Shown here one piece after another: positions 1 to 10,599 of a stretch of DNA of 64,000 nt. Positions within the stretch are counted from its first letter, which is position 1, and the number at the start of each line of letters is the position of its first letter. The notes beneath the pieces were generated by a model. It made no database searches, was not told where the DNA came from, and was given only the letters and a program-made list of their open reading frames with translations. Where the stretch lies: the NCBI GenBank assembly GCA_023897205.1, contig JAHWDD010000005.1, positions 4,526,001-4,590,000 on the forward strand. The letters are read 5' to 3'. The position numbers and the translations under genes are program-made. The stretch is from Exophiala sp. HKRS030. Lineage: Eukaryota > Ascomycota > Eurotiomycetes > Chaetothyriales > Herpotrichiellaceae.

Positions 1-1522
1 GTAACAAGGACCACCCTCGCGAATCGTGTAGGTCGCGGGCCGGGTTAACACCGTATTTCTGAGTATATGCCGGAAACAGCACTAGGAAATTGTCGTGTAT
101 ACCGTAGTCCACGACGTTATGTATGGTCGTCCAACCCAGATTTCCTATGGGCTGAAAAGGATCAACACCCGCTTTCATCAGTAACTCAAGATCCGCTGGT
201 TTGCCGAATATCGACGCACGATGAATTAGTCCCCAACTTTGAGCATCCATTATGCCTTGGTGGAGGAATGAAAAATCAACCTCGTCACGCAACAAGTTGA
301 TAAGATCTGAAGATAATGGATGCCGCTGCTCAGTGCCAGGCCACAAGTAAAATAATGCGGACCAGCCGTGCATTGTTAAGTGGTGATAAGAAGCCCCACG
401 CTGTATTAATAGTCTGCAGATATCCAAGTGTCGGTGTTTTATTGCCCAACAGAGTGCAGATGTGTGTTTCTGTCCAAATGGTTCATTCACATCCGCGCCA
501 CTCTCGAGCAGTACTTTCACGGCTGATATGTGACCATTTTCGATTGCTCGAGAGAGAGGGGTCTCGCCTTCTTCAGTCATATCGATTGGGGAAGCCAATC
601 CACATTGGAGCAATGCTCGTATCTTGGATATATCGCCATCACTACATGCTATCATGAATGGACTGTCCGTCGGTATGAGCGATGTGAGGGTGATCGTGGC
701 CGGAAACGAAAGTCTAAAACCTGTGTTCCAAGCTCGCGACTGTAATATGAGGTTGATTTTGAGACTGATTCGTGCGAGAAAATCTAGTTGGACAGAGTAT
801 ACATAGGTGTTGCGGTGAAACACGCCTCTAGACGCACTCGTCAAAGTAAGATTGCACAAGCCCCAGAAATGGTTGCTTGTCACTGACCAAGGTTTTCTCG
901 ACACGCTGTAAAGATGGTCGATTGCCATAACAGAGTCATCTTCACATACGGACGTTCTTTCGAAAGTGTCTTCTGATCCCGTTGCTTCGCATGTTTGTCT
1001 AGGTTCGAAAAGTGCCACTGGGTTCGATCCCAGCCGCTCGTGTCTCTCAAGATGTCGCAAAGAGGTACATTTATCGCCGTGAAAGGTATTGAGGGTTGGA
1101 GCCGACCTGGTCAGCCATTGAATAAGATGCAAGGCAGTATTGATGGAATTTTCTGTTCGCATCACTTCGGTCATCAATTCACCGTAAGTAGCTCGATCCA
1201 GTAAAACCCAGCGGATGCGATTTCTCTTGCGCGACTTTGTGATTGCCTTAGGAAGTCGATTCTGGATGACAGCAATAGATTTTATCCCATTGACAATCGC
1301 CTCTTTGAGGTTGTCTCGGAGTCTCGATTGTGGTTCATCCCTGGACAAGAGGTCTTCTTCTGCTTTCTGGAGCAGGTCGAGATTGATAGAAAGTTGTTCA
1401 ATCCGCAAGTTTGCAACTTCCAGCTCATCTCGAGCGTGTTTGAACTGATGGTGAAGATCTAGCAATTTATCCGTAATCCCCACAAATGCTGTGAGTGAGA
1501 CACCTGCGCTAGCAAGCTCCAT
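1..1522 (-). CDS. Ankyrin-repeat protein with STAND-type N-terminal domain, 3' end outside window
   Basis: One uninterrupted minus-strand reading frame runs from an ATG at 1522 to the window edge (507 residues visible, no stop). The first ~100 residues (MELASAGVSLTAFVGI, then alternating Leu/Glu/Arg helices with a LDLLQKAEEDL-like segment) resemble the helical N-terminal domain found ahead of NACHT/ankyrin modules in fungal NOD-like (STAND) proteins. From about residue 300 there are ankyrin-like units: a 'DGDISKIRALLQCG' unit, then 'EGETPLSRAIENGHISAVKV' with a GADVN turn, 'HLDICRLLIQRGAS', and 'DLELLMKAGVDP'. No NACHT P-loop is visible between the two parts. Role is inferred: protein interaction, possibly in non-self recognition or signalling. 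The missing C-terminus prevents a firmer call. Confidence 0.75.
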   Translation of the reverse strand, partial: MELASAGVSLTAFVGITDKLLDLHHQFKHARDELEVANLRIEQLSINLDLLQKAEEDLLSRDEPQSRLRDNLKEAIVNGIKSIAVIQNRLPKAITKSRKRNRIRWVLLDRATYGELMTEVMRTENSINTALHLIQWLTRSAPTLNTFHGDKCTSLRHLERHERLGSNPVALFEPRQTCEATGSEDTFERTSVCEDDSVMAIDHLYSVSRKPWSVTSNHFWGLCNLTLTSASRGVFHRNTYVYSVQLDFLARISLKINLILQSRAWNTGFRLSFPATITLTSLIPTDSPFMIACSDGDISKIRALLQCGLASPIDMTEEGETPLSRAIENGHISAVKVLLESGADVNEPFGQKHTSALCWAIKHRHLDICRLLIQRGASYHHLTMHGWSALFYLWPGTEQRHPLSSDLINLLRDEVDFSFLHQGIMDAQSWGLIHRASIFGKPADLELLMKAGVDPFQPIGNLGWTTIHNVVDYGIHDNFLVLFPAYTQKYGVNPARDLHDSRGWSLL

Positions 1523-1610
1523 TCCTTCACAATTTCATTCCCCGAGCAAAGGGCGGTATTCTATTGCACTGGTAGACTCCTAGCAGGAAAATAAAGCTTC
1601 ACCGATCCCG

Positions 1611-2463
1611 CTAGAATCGGTGGGCATACTTCAAGTCGAAGAGAGTTGAGCGAAAGATTTCAGCCTCGAGTTTGCCCAAAGGCGCATTTTGCTTCCGGGC
1701 GCAACTGTTGTGAAGTATCCTTGAATGACTAGCAATTTGGGCGTAGAAAATGCCTCGTCTGAGTGCTTGAATCGAGCACTGAGTTAGGGCAGTGAGCATG
1801 ATGTACGGAGAATTCGAATGGGCAGTGCTGGTGCAACGGCCTGGGTTTTGCAGGAAGGCGACCAATAGAGGGATTTGTTTGGCGTGTTGGGCAGCGACCA
1901 ATGTCTCGCAGAAGCGGACTGGGCCGCTGGCTAGATCATGTCGCAAGTATGCGCAGCCCTGTCCGGACTGGGAGGCGTCCCAGTATGCACGCACCTGGAA
2001 ATCCTTCGACCCAAAATCAAAGAGGCACCATGAGAAATAATTTCGACTTTATTTGACGTCATTTCGTGATCCACGCATCGGCAAATTGACGACAAGGAAC
2101 ATTTGCAATGGGCAGCCGACATGACGCACACTGTTCATTTAGAACGAACGAGGTATCGAAGCAGGAATTGACAGTAAGGAGTGGTTTGCGGAGGCAGATA
2201 TGCTTGGATGCAGGGGCGTCTCAGCTGAATGGCACGATAACCTAAACCAATATTTTGAATCTCTATGACCCATGCTTGCGCATATTGCTGCTCACTTATT
2301 AAGCGACTGGTGGAAGCAAAGTGGTCCAAATCGACTTTCTTGCACCGCCGGGAGTCTGAAGATTAGCCAGTCGAAGCTCGATAGCTGTCGACGGACCTGG
2401 TCAGGGACAATCAGAACGAAGGAAGGAGGCTCAGCATATCGAGAACCTTTTCAATATCTGTGA
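1611..2463 (-). pseudogene. Coding-like tract in shifting frames downstream of the Clr5 gene
   Basis: The minus strand carries protein-like segments in different frames: residues such as VRRQLSSFDWLIF around 2340-2420, WVIEIQNIGLGYRA around 2200-2290 and VRFCETLVAAQHAKQ around 1830-1930, each ended by a stop. The first two transitions going downstream from the Clr5 gene end would each be repaired by one additional base; the third would not. It may be the rest of the Clr5 gene broken by sequence errors, an unrecognised multi-exon gene, or a relic. I do not recognise a family. Confidence 0.3.
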
Positions 2464-2517
2464 AGAGGACTTGGGTCATGTGCGGTACCAAGTCACTACC
2501 ATGAACTGGAACACCAG

Positions 2518-4265
2518 CTAGAGACTTGTGTGAGCGAGACCGTCCGCTGCGTCGCAGCCGACAGGTTCGAATGGCTGCTCGAGACCGGGATCCAGAGCGT
2601 CGAAATAGTCGGCTTGGCTCTGCAATGCTGAGTATCCATGATGTGAAAAGTTCAGACCGTTCATTTGGAGTGGTGTTGAAGTGGCTAGTTGCACTGACTG
2701 CTGTGTTGAGGGCCAATGCAAATCTGATGGAACTGAATGTCTCATGCAGTCAGATCTCAGAGTTGAAAATGCTTCGAGTATCGTAGAATTGTGGATCTCC
2801 TCCAGGCGTGATTTGGCAGCACCATCCATAATCATAGATGTGTTCAATTTCTCGCTGAAAATTGGTTGCAACCGGCCCTGGAGTTGTTGCATCAAGAGCC
2901 CAAGCAGCTCATCAATGCTTGTGCAACTGCTGTTACCTGCATCTGAGTTCTGTTAGAAAGCTGATTTTAAAGAGAGCAACACAAACAGGAATGTCGACTA
3001 CCACTTACAGGGTGAGCTCGGTCCAGGGTGGGTAGGGAACAAGACTTCAAAGATTGCAAACCATGCTTCTTCTGGGCCTTGGTTCCTCACCACATGCCTG
3101 ATGAGTCGGTTTTCCTCAGGTGACATGCTATCGCGGAAAGGGTCAGCCTTCCTGGGCTGATCGCATTTAGCCTCGTGAGAGCTCAGCTGACTAGCATTGG
3201 GGAAAACTTCAAAACACCACTGGCAAAAGTGGTCTGGGTAGACATGAACCTTGAATGGATGATGCCTGGGGTCAAGATTAGTACGAGGGAGACCGCTGTG
3301 GAGCAGTGCAACGTCCATCAATGAAGGGATTGTCTGCAGTTTAATTGCAGAACACTTGGTTTCAACTCTCCTCGAAGGCGAGGTACAGCTGTTGGTGCTG
3401 GCTGCGTAAGGACATGCAAAGGGTTTTTGTTGATGCTCCCACGCAGCATCAGTAGCAACGCCAGGACTGCAAAGAGTGCGGGTTTGCCGCCTCGTAAATC
3501 CATCAGAACCACAGTCAAGACTTGGGACTGTGTCAAACCACGGGCCGGGAAATTCCAATTCTGCTGGTTTCGGTTCGCAAAACGACAAGTCCGAAGAGTA
3601 AAAGTTCGATCCAAGGAAGAAGTCCTGCTCATAGAAAGAGGACTCTAGCGGATAGCACGGCTCAGCAAGTTGCGAGGCTCGCATCACCCGTGAAGATCCA
3701 TCAGCGCTGCCTGGATTGCCAAACCAGTCGACGTGATCATCGCCGATCGGAGTAAAGGGTAGGCATGCTTGCGAGTCAGCTGGATCTCCTTGTACACAGT
3801 GCTGGATGGTTGGATTCTCTCTCAAATAGTCGCTGTGTCTAGATGCGTACCGGCGCCTCCGATAGCGCTTGATTTGTGACAGGCTAACATTTTTCGATTG
3901 TCCGTTGACATTGACTCGAAAATCCAACATCTTGTCCGATTGTCTCTTGGAAATCAATGCTGGGCTCTCCTTGCTGATTATGCGTAGTATGTCAGCCATG
4001 TCTTCATTTTTGCAGTTCTTCCTCATTCCCCATGCTTTAATCTTCCGTTTGAGCGATGCAGGTCTAGATCAAGTAAGAAAGGTTGAGCATGATATGTGGT
4101 CCAAGCAACGCACGAAATTCGAGTTTTGGACTCCCTTGAAAGGACGCCGAGGACTTCCTGAAGTGTCATGTGTTCGGAGATGTACAAGTCGTAGATTCTC
4201 GGCTTCAGTTCCACCCACTGAGATTCGGTGCGAAGTAAGGGCGTCATTTTTAGGTCCGAAGGCAA
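2518..4265 (-). CDS. Clr5-domain protein
   Basis: Three exons: 4265-4114, 4063-3009 and 2942-2518, giving 543 residues. Intron 1 (50 nt, GTGCGT...CTAG) joins the two halves of a Clr5 domain: W..LKPRIYDLY, then TLQEVLGVLSRE, then SLKRKIKAWGMRKN, residues ~15-65. Clr5 domains occur at the N-terminus of many ascomycete proteins, named after the cellulose-response regulator CLR-5; a DNA-binding role is suspected in the family but unproven here. The middle is Ser/Pro-rich and includes a CxxC...H...C segment (QWCFEVF..SSHEAKC) that looks like a degenerate C2H2 finger. Intron 2 (66 nt, GTAAGT...CTCAG) uses an acceptor 8 nt beyond another AG that would create a stop. The frame stops at 2518, but coding-like sequence continues to 2411 after one extra base, so the C-terminus is uncertain. 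Confidence 0.7.
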
Positions 4266-5612
4266 GCATTCGCGTAAAGGTAAACCAGCGGTGTTGAAGA
4301 AAAGTTGACTTGCAAGGCATATGAGCGCACTGCAGTGGTGAGAAGAGGTCGGAGATGAACAAGGAGGTGCAGCTGCATTTTAAGCTGACGGCCGGCGGCA
4401 CTCGTGCTCGTACTCCACAACTTGACCTTAACCCCGATTGCCAACCAGTCTGTTTCTGGCACTTGCACTGGCAATGGCACCTGCCCAACCCCTGCACCAG
4501 TGACCGCTGGTATCAGTAACCCTGGAAGGTGCCAGTGACATCGTCATCGCCGCGAACCCCTCACCGCAATGCCGCCCGAGTCTGAGTCCTGTTCACCGTC
4601 AAAGCAACTTCCAATCCGCCTCTTCGGGCTCTAGCTGCCGTCGTAGTGCACTACTAGTAGTCCTGTCATAACGTGCCCGGAAATTTCTCAGCAACAAGAC
4701 CTGAGAGCTGCTTGTACTGGTATCTCGCGACCCTAACTTGCGGGCATGCAGTGCAGTGGTCATTGACATAAGAACTCGCATTGAATTCTTTTCGAATCTT
4801 GCCCTCCCAGGATGTCCAGCATTGGCAGTGCGAGACAAGATGCCCTCCCATGGTCCACGGTGAAGAATTCAAGTCTGCTGCACAGTGACTGCTGGAAGTC
4901 CATTCTCGGAGCAGCGCATCGGCGGTTCGCAGCTCGTAGAGCAACGGCTAACTCAAGTTCCCAGGACTCCGACGGGAACAAATCGTCCTGCCATCAGTAT
5001 GTCAGTATGCCAAACACACAATCGCTACCCGTACCTACCGTACCGGCCATGCAATTTCGTTTGGTGTTCAAGTTGTTGTTTCCGTTCCATGTAACTTCTC
5101 TCGTGTCTCCTGGAAGGTCATGTTTTGGTTCCAACCAACTTGAACGACAACCTCGAGGACCACCACTGGTCTGTTTTAGGTCCTTGATAGTAGGAGAACT
5201 CACCGTTGTCACTAGTAGTTGGTGTTTTGGGTGGCCCGCCGTCTCATTCCGGGTCGTTGCACCTATCGTGATTGAGACGTCGCAATGGAGCGTCTTGCCC
5301 GTCTTGCCCGTCTTGCCCATCCTGCCCATCCTGCCCATCCACCCCATATCCGAGTGCGAACCCACTCCCTCCAAGTCTATCCCGACACCCACACTCATCC
5401 TACCGTGCCTGATCATTTTCTCAATTTCTCCACTACCGTTAGTCAACCACTCCTCCTCTCAAAGTCTCCGCGTCCTTCTCCCTCAACAAGGACGCTGTCC
5501 AACCAACATCATTGCGTTATCCCACACTCTCTGGGCTTCTTCCAACATATCAGATCCCTCGCCGACGATTCCAACACCAATCATCCTAACTTGCACAGTT
5601 AGCATTACAAAC
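4266..5612. other. Intergenic; pyrimidine-rich leader at right end
   Basis: I see no supportable gene. Open frames here are long but have no domain, and the largest (plus strand, 4812-5897) runs through a tandem repeat. The last ~250 bases are C/T-rich on the plus strand, as in fungal 5' leaders, and end just before the ATG at 5613. Confidence 0.5.
5291..5344. repeat. 9-bp tandem repeat (cgtcttgcc / catcctgcc)
   Basis: Six adjacent 9-bp units: three of cgtcttgcc, two of catcctgcc, and a diverged sixth. It lies in the C/T-rich tract before the small gene at 5613. Confidence 0.9.
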
Positions 5613-6049
5613 ATGGCTTTCAAGCCGGGTTTCAATGGACTTACGACACGCCGCCCTCACCGGTACATCAACTGTACGCAAAGTATTCCACTTCCCTCAC
5701 GTAGTATTGACCACTTGCGTCTAGGTTCGCGGAACACGTTTAATCCTATCCAAATCCACCATGCAGTGCCTCCAGTCGGTGTGAAGTCACCATCCAGAGA
5801 GTGTATGAACACATTCCTTTCTGATGCTTCTGGTGTGAGAAGCTTTGAGTTACTCATCCACACCATGTCTGCAACCTTGTTAGAGATCGAAAGCTGATGT
5901 ATACGACGTAATTAGGTAACGGAAAAATTTCCCTGCGAGAACGAGCCGAGACGGTTGATCAGATCAAGTCGGATCCGATCGAGACTGCGCCCTCCCCTAC
6001 AAAGCCTCTCAAGCCCATCAAAGACGGGCCGAAGCCCAGAGGATCCTGA
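5613..6049 (+). CDS. Possible small three-exon protein, 72 aa
   Basis: A model with exons 5613-5662, 5798-5832 and 5916-6049 is open in all three phases: MAFKPGFNGL..., a 35-nt middle exon (ECMNTFLSDAS), then GNGKISLRERAETVDQIKSD and a Pro/Lys-rich tail ending GPKPRGS. Donors are GTACAT and GTGTGA; acceptors are CCAG and ATTAG, the latter with a CTGAT branch-like site about 20 nt upstream. The start follows a typical pyrimidine-rich leader. I recognise no family. The hydrophilic, helix-forming composition is protein-like, but without transcript evidence the exon choice is inference; an unspliced frame through the region also exists. Confidence 0.4.
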
Positions 6050-7078
6050 GTCCACACCGCAATATCTTCCCAGAGTAACCGATAACAAGCTGCACTGGTC
6101 CAATGTCGGACTGTGGTATGGAGTCACTATCGGACACATTGTGCAGCATGGCAGGGTGAAGGTTCGCTGAGGACATCATCCAAAGTCCCAATCACCAAAG
6201 GCAAAGAAATGCCACTCCTGCACTTAGGAGGCGATGACACAATAGAGCACGGGCGTTGGCTGTATCACTGTCGCCCGTCAGGCGTCGGGATGTTAGCCAA
6301 TGTAGCAATGGTGGGTGAGTGAAGCACTCTCATTACTTGCTTCGTTGGAGACGATCCTCCATAGTGTTAATCGGAATCACCCTGATCATATCAAGCTCCA
6401 CCGTCTTTTTCATATCTTGTTTGTCAAGTCCGGAGCGCAATAGCGTGAGAAGGAGCTGCAAAATGAGTCTCATCGCGAGCTGAGGTAGCTGGAGACTTGT
6501 GAAAGCGTATGATCCCTACTTTGATAGGCAGAAACGAAGGCTGGCTGGGCTGCCATTGGTGAATGGTTTGGTGGGAGTCCGAATATAGTCAGCAGATGAG
6601 ATGGACGGTGCTTGTTGAGGACCATGCGGGCACAGGCACTGTGAAGATAGCAACGACGACACTGAGTCTAGATTTGTGCTCAAGCAGCCTTCCTTCAGCT
6701 TCCTAGAAGGCTGCTCGGGTCGCTAAATGGGTCAAAACTTGCAAGGCAAATCTTCTTGAGCTGGTAGAAAGGTTGAGCAAGCAGAGAAGAAGCGCGAGGT
6801 TGGTGCAGAGGAAGCTTGAGAACACGAAAGAGGAAGGAAGCTCTGAGACGCTGGAACCCGGTTATTTGAGGAATCGTCGCCCTCACATGGAGTGCCGATA
6901 TATCATCATTGGGGGCAGGCATCCGCATGGTCGGATTGCTCGCACGGGCATTTATTTGCATACCACTTTTCTTTGTCCAACTCCACCCTACACCTGCATC
7001 CATGTCTACGGATAATAATTTTATGAATGTCAAAATCCACCTTATTTGAAATGCTCACTAATGCTTTAGGTTGTTTGG
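6050..7078. other. Intergenic or unrecognised exons
   Basis: No confident gene. Two plus-strand stretches look mildly protein-like: around 6175-6312, ending at a GTGAGT donor-like site, and around 6708-6890 (KANLLELVERLSKQ), preceded by a TTCCTAG acceptor-like site. I could not connect them into one frame. Confidence 0.4.
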
Positions 7079-7361
7079 ATGAATCAGACTCCACCAGAAC
7101 GCACCGTCAAACCACCCACGCCGTCGATCCTCGGTATTAGCTGGACCGAAATCGACAAGCCAAAGAGCGCCCCGGCGCATCCAGATGGCCCGACCACTGG
7201 TCGCTCAAGATCACCAAGGAGTTCACGGTGAGTGTGGAGTGTATCTACTAGCCGCTGTCCGGAAACAGATAATCACTAGCCCTGAAACCTCTTCTCGGTC
7301 TAGAATCAGCCGTTCCCTTGGCTGGAATGCGGTGGCTCTGATCAGAAAGCAGATCCCATAG
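7079..7361 (+). CDS. Possible small two-exon protein, 76 aa
   Basis: Exons 7079-7227 and 7280-7361 join in phase 2 across a 52-nt intron (GTGAGT...CACTAG). The product begins MNQTPPERTVKPPTPSILG, is rich in Pro, Ser, Arg and Thr, and ends NAVALIRKQIP. Just upstream, a CACTAATGCTTTAG sequence looks like a 3' splice site, so this may instead be part of a longer gene with a leader intron. No family recognised; mostly disordered by composition. Low confidence. Confidence 0.25.
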
Positions 7362-10300
7362 GTTGGAACCGAGCCACATTTGTTCAGTTTCATCTGGTCT
7401 TTGGCGTTCTCGTGGCTTGAGCATACGAGCAGATCCATCCAAGCCCTAATCATCAATATTGGCTTGCACTCGCCGCCTGTCGGATTCTTGGTGCAGCCAG
7501 AAATCGTCATACTGCTGTGAAGAGAGACATTCAATATGTATGTACATCTTCATGTTCGGCCTACCCCCATCCATAACATATGCAAGACTTTGTTTGCGAT
7601 TCGTCGGGTGTGCCTCACCCGAAGTTGTCTGCTTACAGCCATTGCAATATTACCTCTCTCCTAGCGCCTAGTACTTAGCAGTCCCTGAGAATGAAACGGA
7701 TGTGAGCTGCAGCGCGGATTTGAAGATTAATGAAGAGTATTGACCTTCTTTAAGTATGCGAGGGAAGGGCAGAGAATGTACTAACTCATCACGCACCGGG
7801 CCGGTAGGCTAACTTTGACACGAAGTTGATGACAAAAGTATCAAGTCTGGCGCAAAAGCACAAAAGGCTCAAGTCAAGTCCTCGTACTCCTTCCTAGCAC
7901 AAGGGTGCGGACTGCCGGGACCCTTGTTAAACGACCAAAGGCTCAACCTAAGCTGACCAATAGAAGTTAAGCCAACTGACAAGTGGCCCGATTCGTGCAA
8001 AGCCACCAAAGGGGTTTTAAGATGACTCGTACAACTTGGTGGTGCTCGAAACGAAACTCAACTCTGACAGCAGCACCTTCAAGTTGTGGCCATTACCATC
8101 ACTCCCCGCCTGCGGAGTAGTAACTTGCTCAAGTTCCAACGCAAATGATCGGCAGGTAAACTCGGCATCGTTCTACCATTGTGTCCGTGAAACGGAGGCC
8201 GGTGTGAAAGCCAACACTGGAGGTAATCACCAGGCAGGGTTTGGGCTGCTATAAACAGCAAATATCAGGCCAAGGATGATCCAGAGAGCTCGCCACGTCG
8301 TCATCTCCAACTTTTCAACGTGTCCAATTGTGCTCTGTATTACGACCCCCGAAGCATTCCCTCTCCAAAGAACCTCATTCCTTTTCCGTTCCCATGGGAC
8401 TCGCGCATTGCTTGTCGAAAGCGGTTGTCGGCACGCCAGTATACTGCGCCAGGAAGGTACTCGGTAGATACTCGGCAGGTACTGGAGGAAGGCGCGAGGG
8501 CTTCCCAGAGCTTGGCGAAATTCAGCTGCCCATCGTCCAAAAGTTCCCCCAGACTCGATCCCCACCGTCCTTCCCTAAGACATCATCACTGGAGCAGCAT
8601 TAGTGGTGCCTCCACCGACAGTGAGAACCTATCCTCGAGAGGCGACCCAGATCCAATATGGCAGCCCGTAATTGCCCGCGTTACTCAGCTGCTACAAGAT
8701 CAAGAAAAGGTCGGATGGGCTCTATTCGACTTCCAGATGAAAGGTATCACTTGACCAGAACATCTTAGGTCAAGTCTCCAGGTTTCGCAACCCAGGCCCT
8801 CTCTCAGATGGCAGCCTTACCACTTAGATGCTAGTGTTGCAGAAGTATCCAGGGCCCAAGGGCGACTCTCTGCTCAGAGGAACTTCTGCCTACCATCAGC
8901 CTTTCTAGGACCATGCGTGTCCCTGTTGCGCAGACCGCCAGAATGGGCCTACGCGCGATTCTCTACTCTGCTTGCCCATTCGATTAACAAACATGTATTC
9001 GATTTCTTGAGCTTGCGCAATTGTAAGGGCATTGAGTATAAACCCATCTAACAGGCTTCACCTGGAATGCTTGGACAGGACAGCTTCGGTACGAAAAATG
9101 TAAGGAAGGACATTCATACGAACACACCGTACGCGCCCGTCACGTCCGTATGGCCAGCCAATGCAAATGGACCTCTGAATGAACTCCACAGACCGATATC
9201 GTTTTACTGGCAAGCGCTGGGAAAAGAAAGCAGATTTGTGACCCGTTTGAAGACCTCCGGCGAACGAGAGCCATGCACCGAGCCAATTCTTATTGCTCGA
9301 CGGCGACACAGGTGTGAAAATCCACCGTTGGCCACCCATTTCCCACAATTCGCACGGGCTCATCTCCCGGTATTGGGGCCGCTGATGCTTTGATTTGATC
9401 TACCTAACTAGGTAGGCATTTAGCCACCAGAAATGCATAGGGGCTTATGGGTAGCACCCGCAACAGCCGAAACTGCAAATCCCTCCCATGCTCGCTGTCC
9501 AACTCTCTTATGCTCGCCCGATACTCTCTCGTGCTCCCTCTCGTGCCCGATTAAAGCGGCCATACTCCGTTTCCCTAACGAATGTGGTAATCGGTGCAGG
9601 TCAGTTCGGGGCATATATAATCAATATATATATATACTTCCCATTCCATTCCACACCTTTACATGGAAATAACTAACGTTATCGATTCCTATCTAGGTAT
9701 TGTACCTATCTACCTACTTGCCTACCTACTTGCCTACCTACTTGCCTACTAGCCCGTATGATTCCTCCTTTAGGTTCACGTTCTAGCCTCAGTTTTCGAC
9801 AGGGTATTTATTAAGGATAGTAAGTAGATCTATTGTACACGGAGCATCACGACCAAGGGCAATGAGTTTGTGAACTGAGTAAGGAGTAGTGGAGTTTGGG
9901 ATTGAGACTGTCTACCTAGCTACCTACCTAACCACCGTATCTATCTAGGTATCCATGACGTTCATTGTACATGTCTATTGTGGGTTTTCTAAAGTTGAAG
10001 CTGGACGTTTTCGTTTTGATACTGGAGAGGGTCTTTTTTCGGTGAATTGGTTTGTAGAGAGGGGATATGTTCGCTCGAACAGTATGGGATTGGGTCTTCG
10101 TCTTCGCCTTCAGCTAGGGCTTTTTTGTTTGCGATCGGTCTCGGACTTGAACTTCAGGTTGTTTGCTGAGTATTAATTGTATCCTTTCCTAGTCCCGTCT
10201 AGTGACTGCCATGTCGTCAACGTATGTGGTGACCATAGTCCTGTCGTGCAGGCGTTGACTGGGATCCGATAGACCAATCATTCTGACCGACCCAATTTCC

Positions 10301-10599
10301 GTTCAAGGCGAAGATTCTCTTTATCGAATTCAAACTGTGCATGGTTGTCGATTTCTCAGTATTGACACGCCGAGCGTACAAAAAGAGTGTAACTGGAACC
10401 TGATAGGCAAAAGTTCGTGATCAATCAGGAGTCTGCTGATTGACAGGTATCATGATTTGTGATGCAACAACCCTTCGCCAGTAATGCAAGGACGGGAATC
10501 GCAAAAGCGCCGGCTGAAAATGCTGGGATTAATTTTGTAAAGAAGAAAGAAAATGAAGAACGGGTCGAAAAACAGCTGACCAGTTACATGAAATCCATC
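7362..10599. other. Long intergenic region
   Basis: About 3.2 kb without a gene I can support. Around 8600-8740 the plus strand reads a short protein-like segment (DPIWQPVIARVTQLLQDQEK) but it is not bounded by good splice sites. From 9400 on, the DNA is full of CTAC/GGTA tetranucleotides and AT-rich runs (atatatatata near 9630). Confidence 0.5.
9709..9750. repeat. 12-bp tandem repeat (ctacctacttgc)
   Basis: About three and a half copies of ctacctacttgc in a region where ctac/ggta tetranucleotides recur (also 9910-9955). Confidence 0.85.

Noticed and set aside
1018..1033. Hairpin ctggg-ttcgat-cccag resembling a tRNA T-arm
   Set aside because: The loop has six, not seven, bases, no cloverleaf surrounds it, and it lies inside the ankyrin gene.
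4812..5897. Long plus-strand open frame of 361 codons
   Set aside because: It crosses the 9-bp repeat and a C/T-rich leader, shows no domain, and conflicts with the better-spliced small gene starting at 5613.
8227..8754. Overlapping open frames on both strands
   Set aside because: Neither has a domain or reliable splice sites; a short protein-like stretch on plus could not be extended into a gene.
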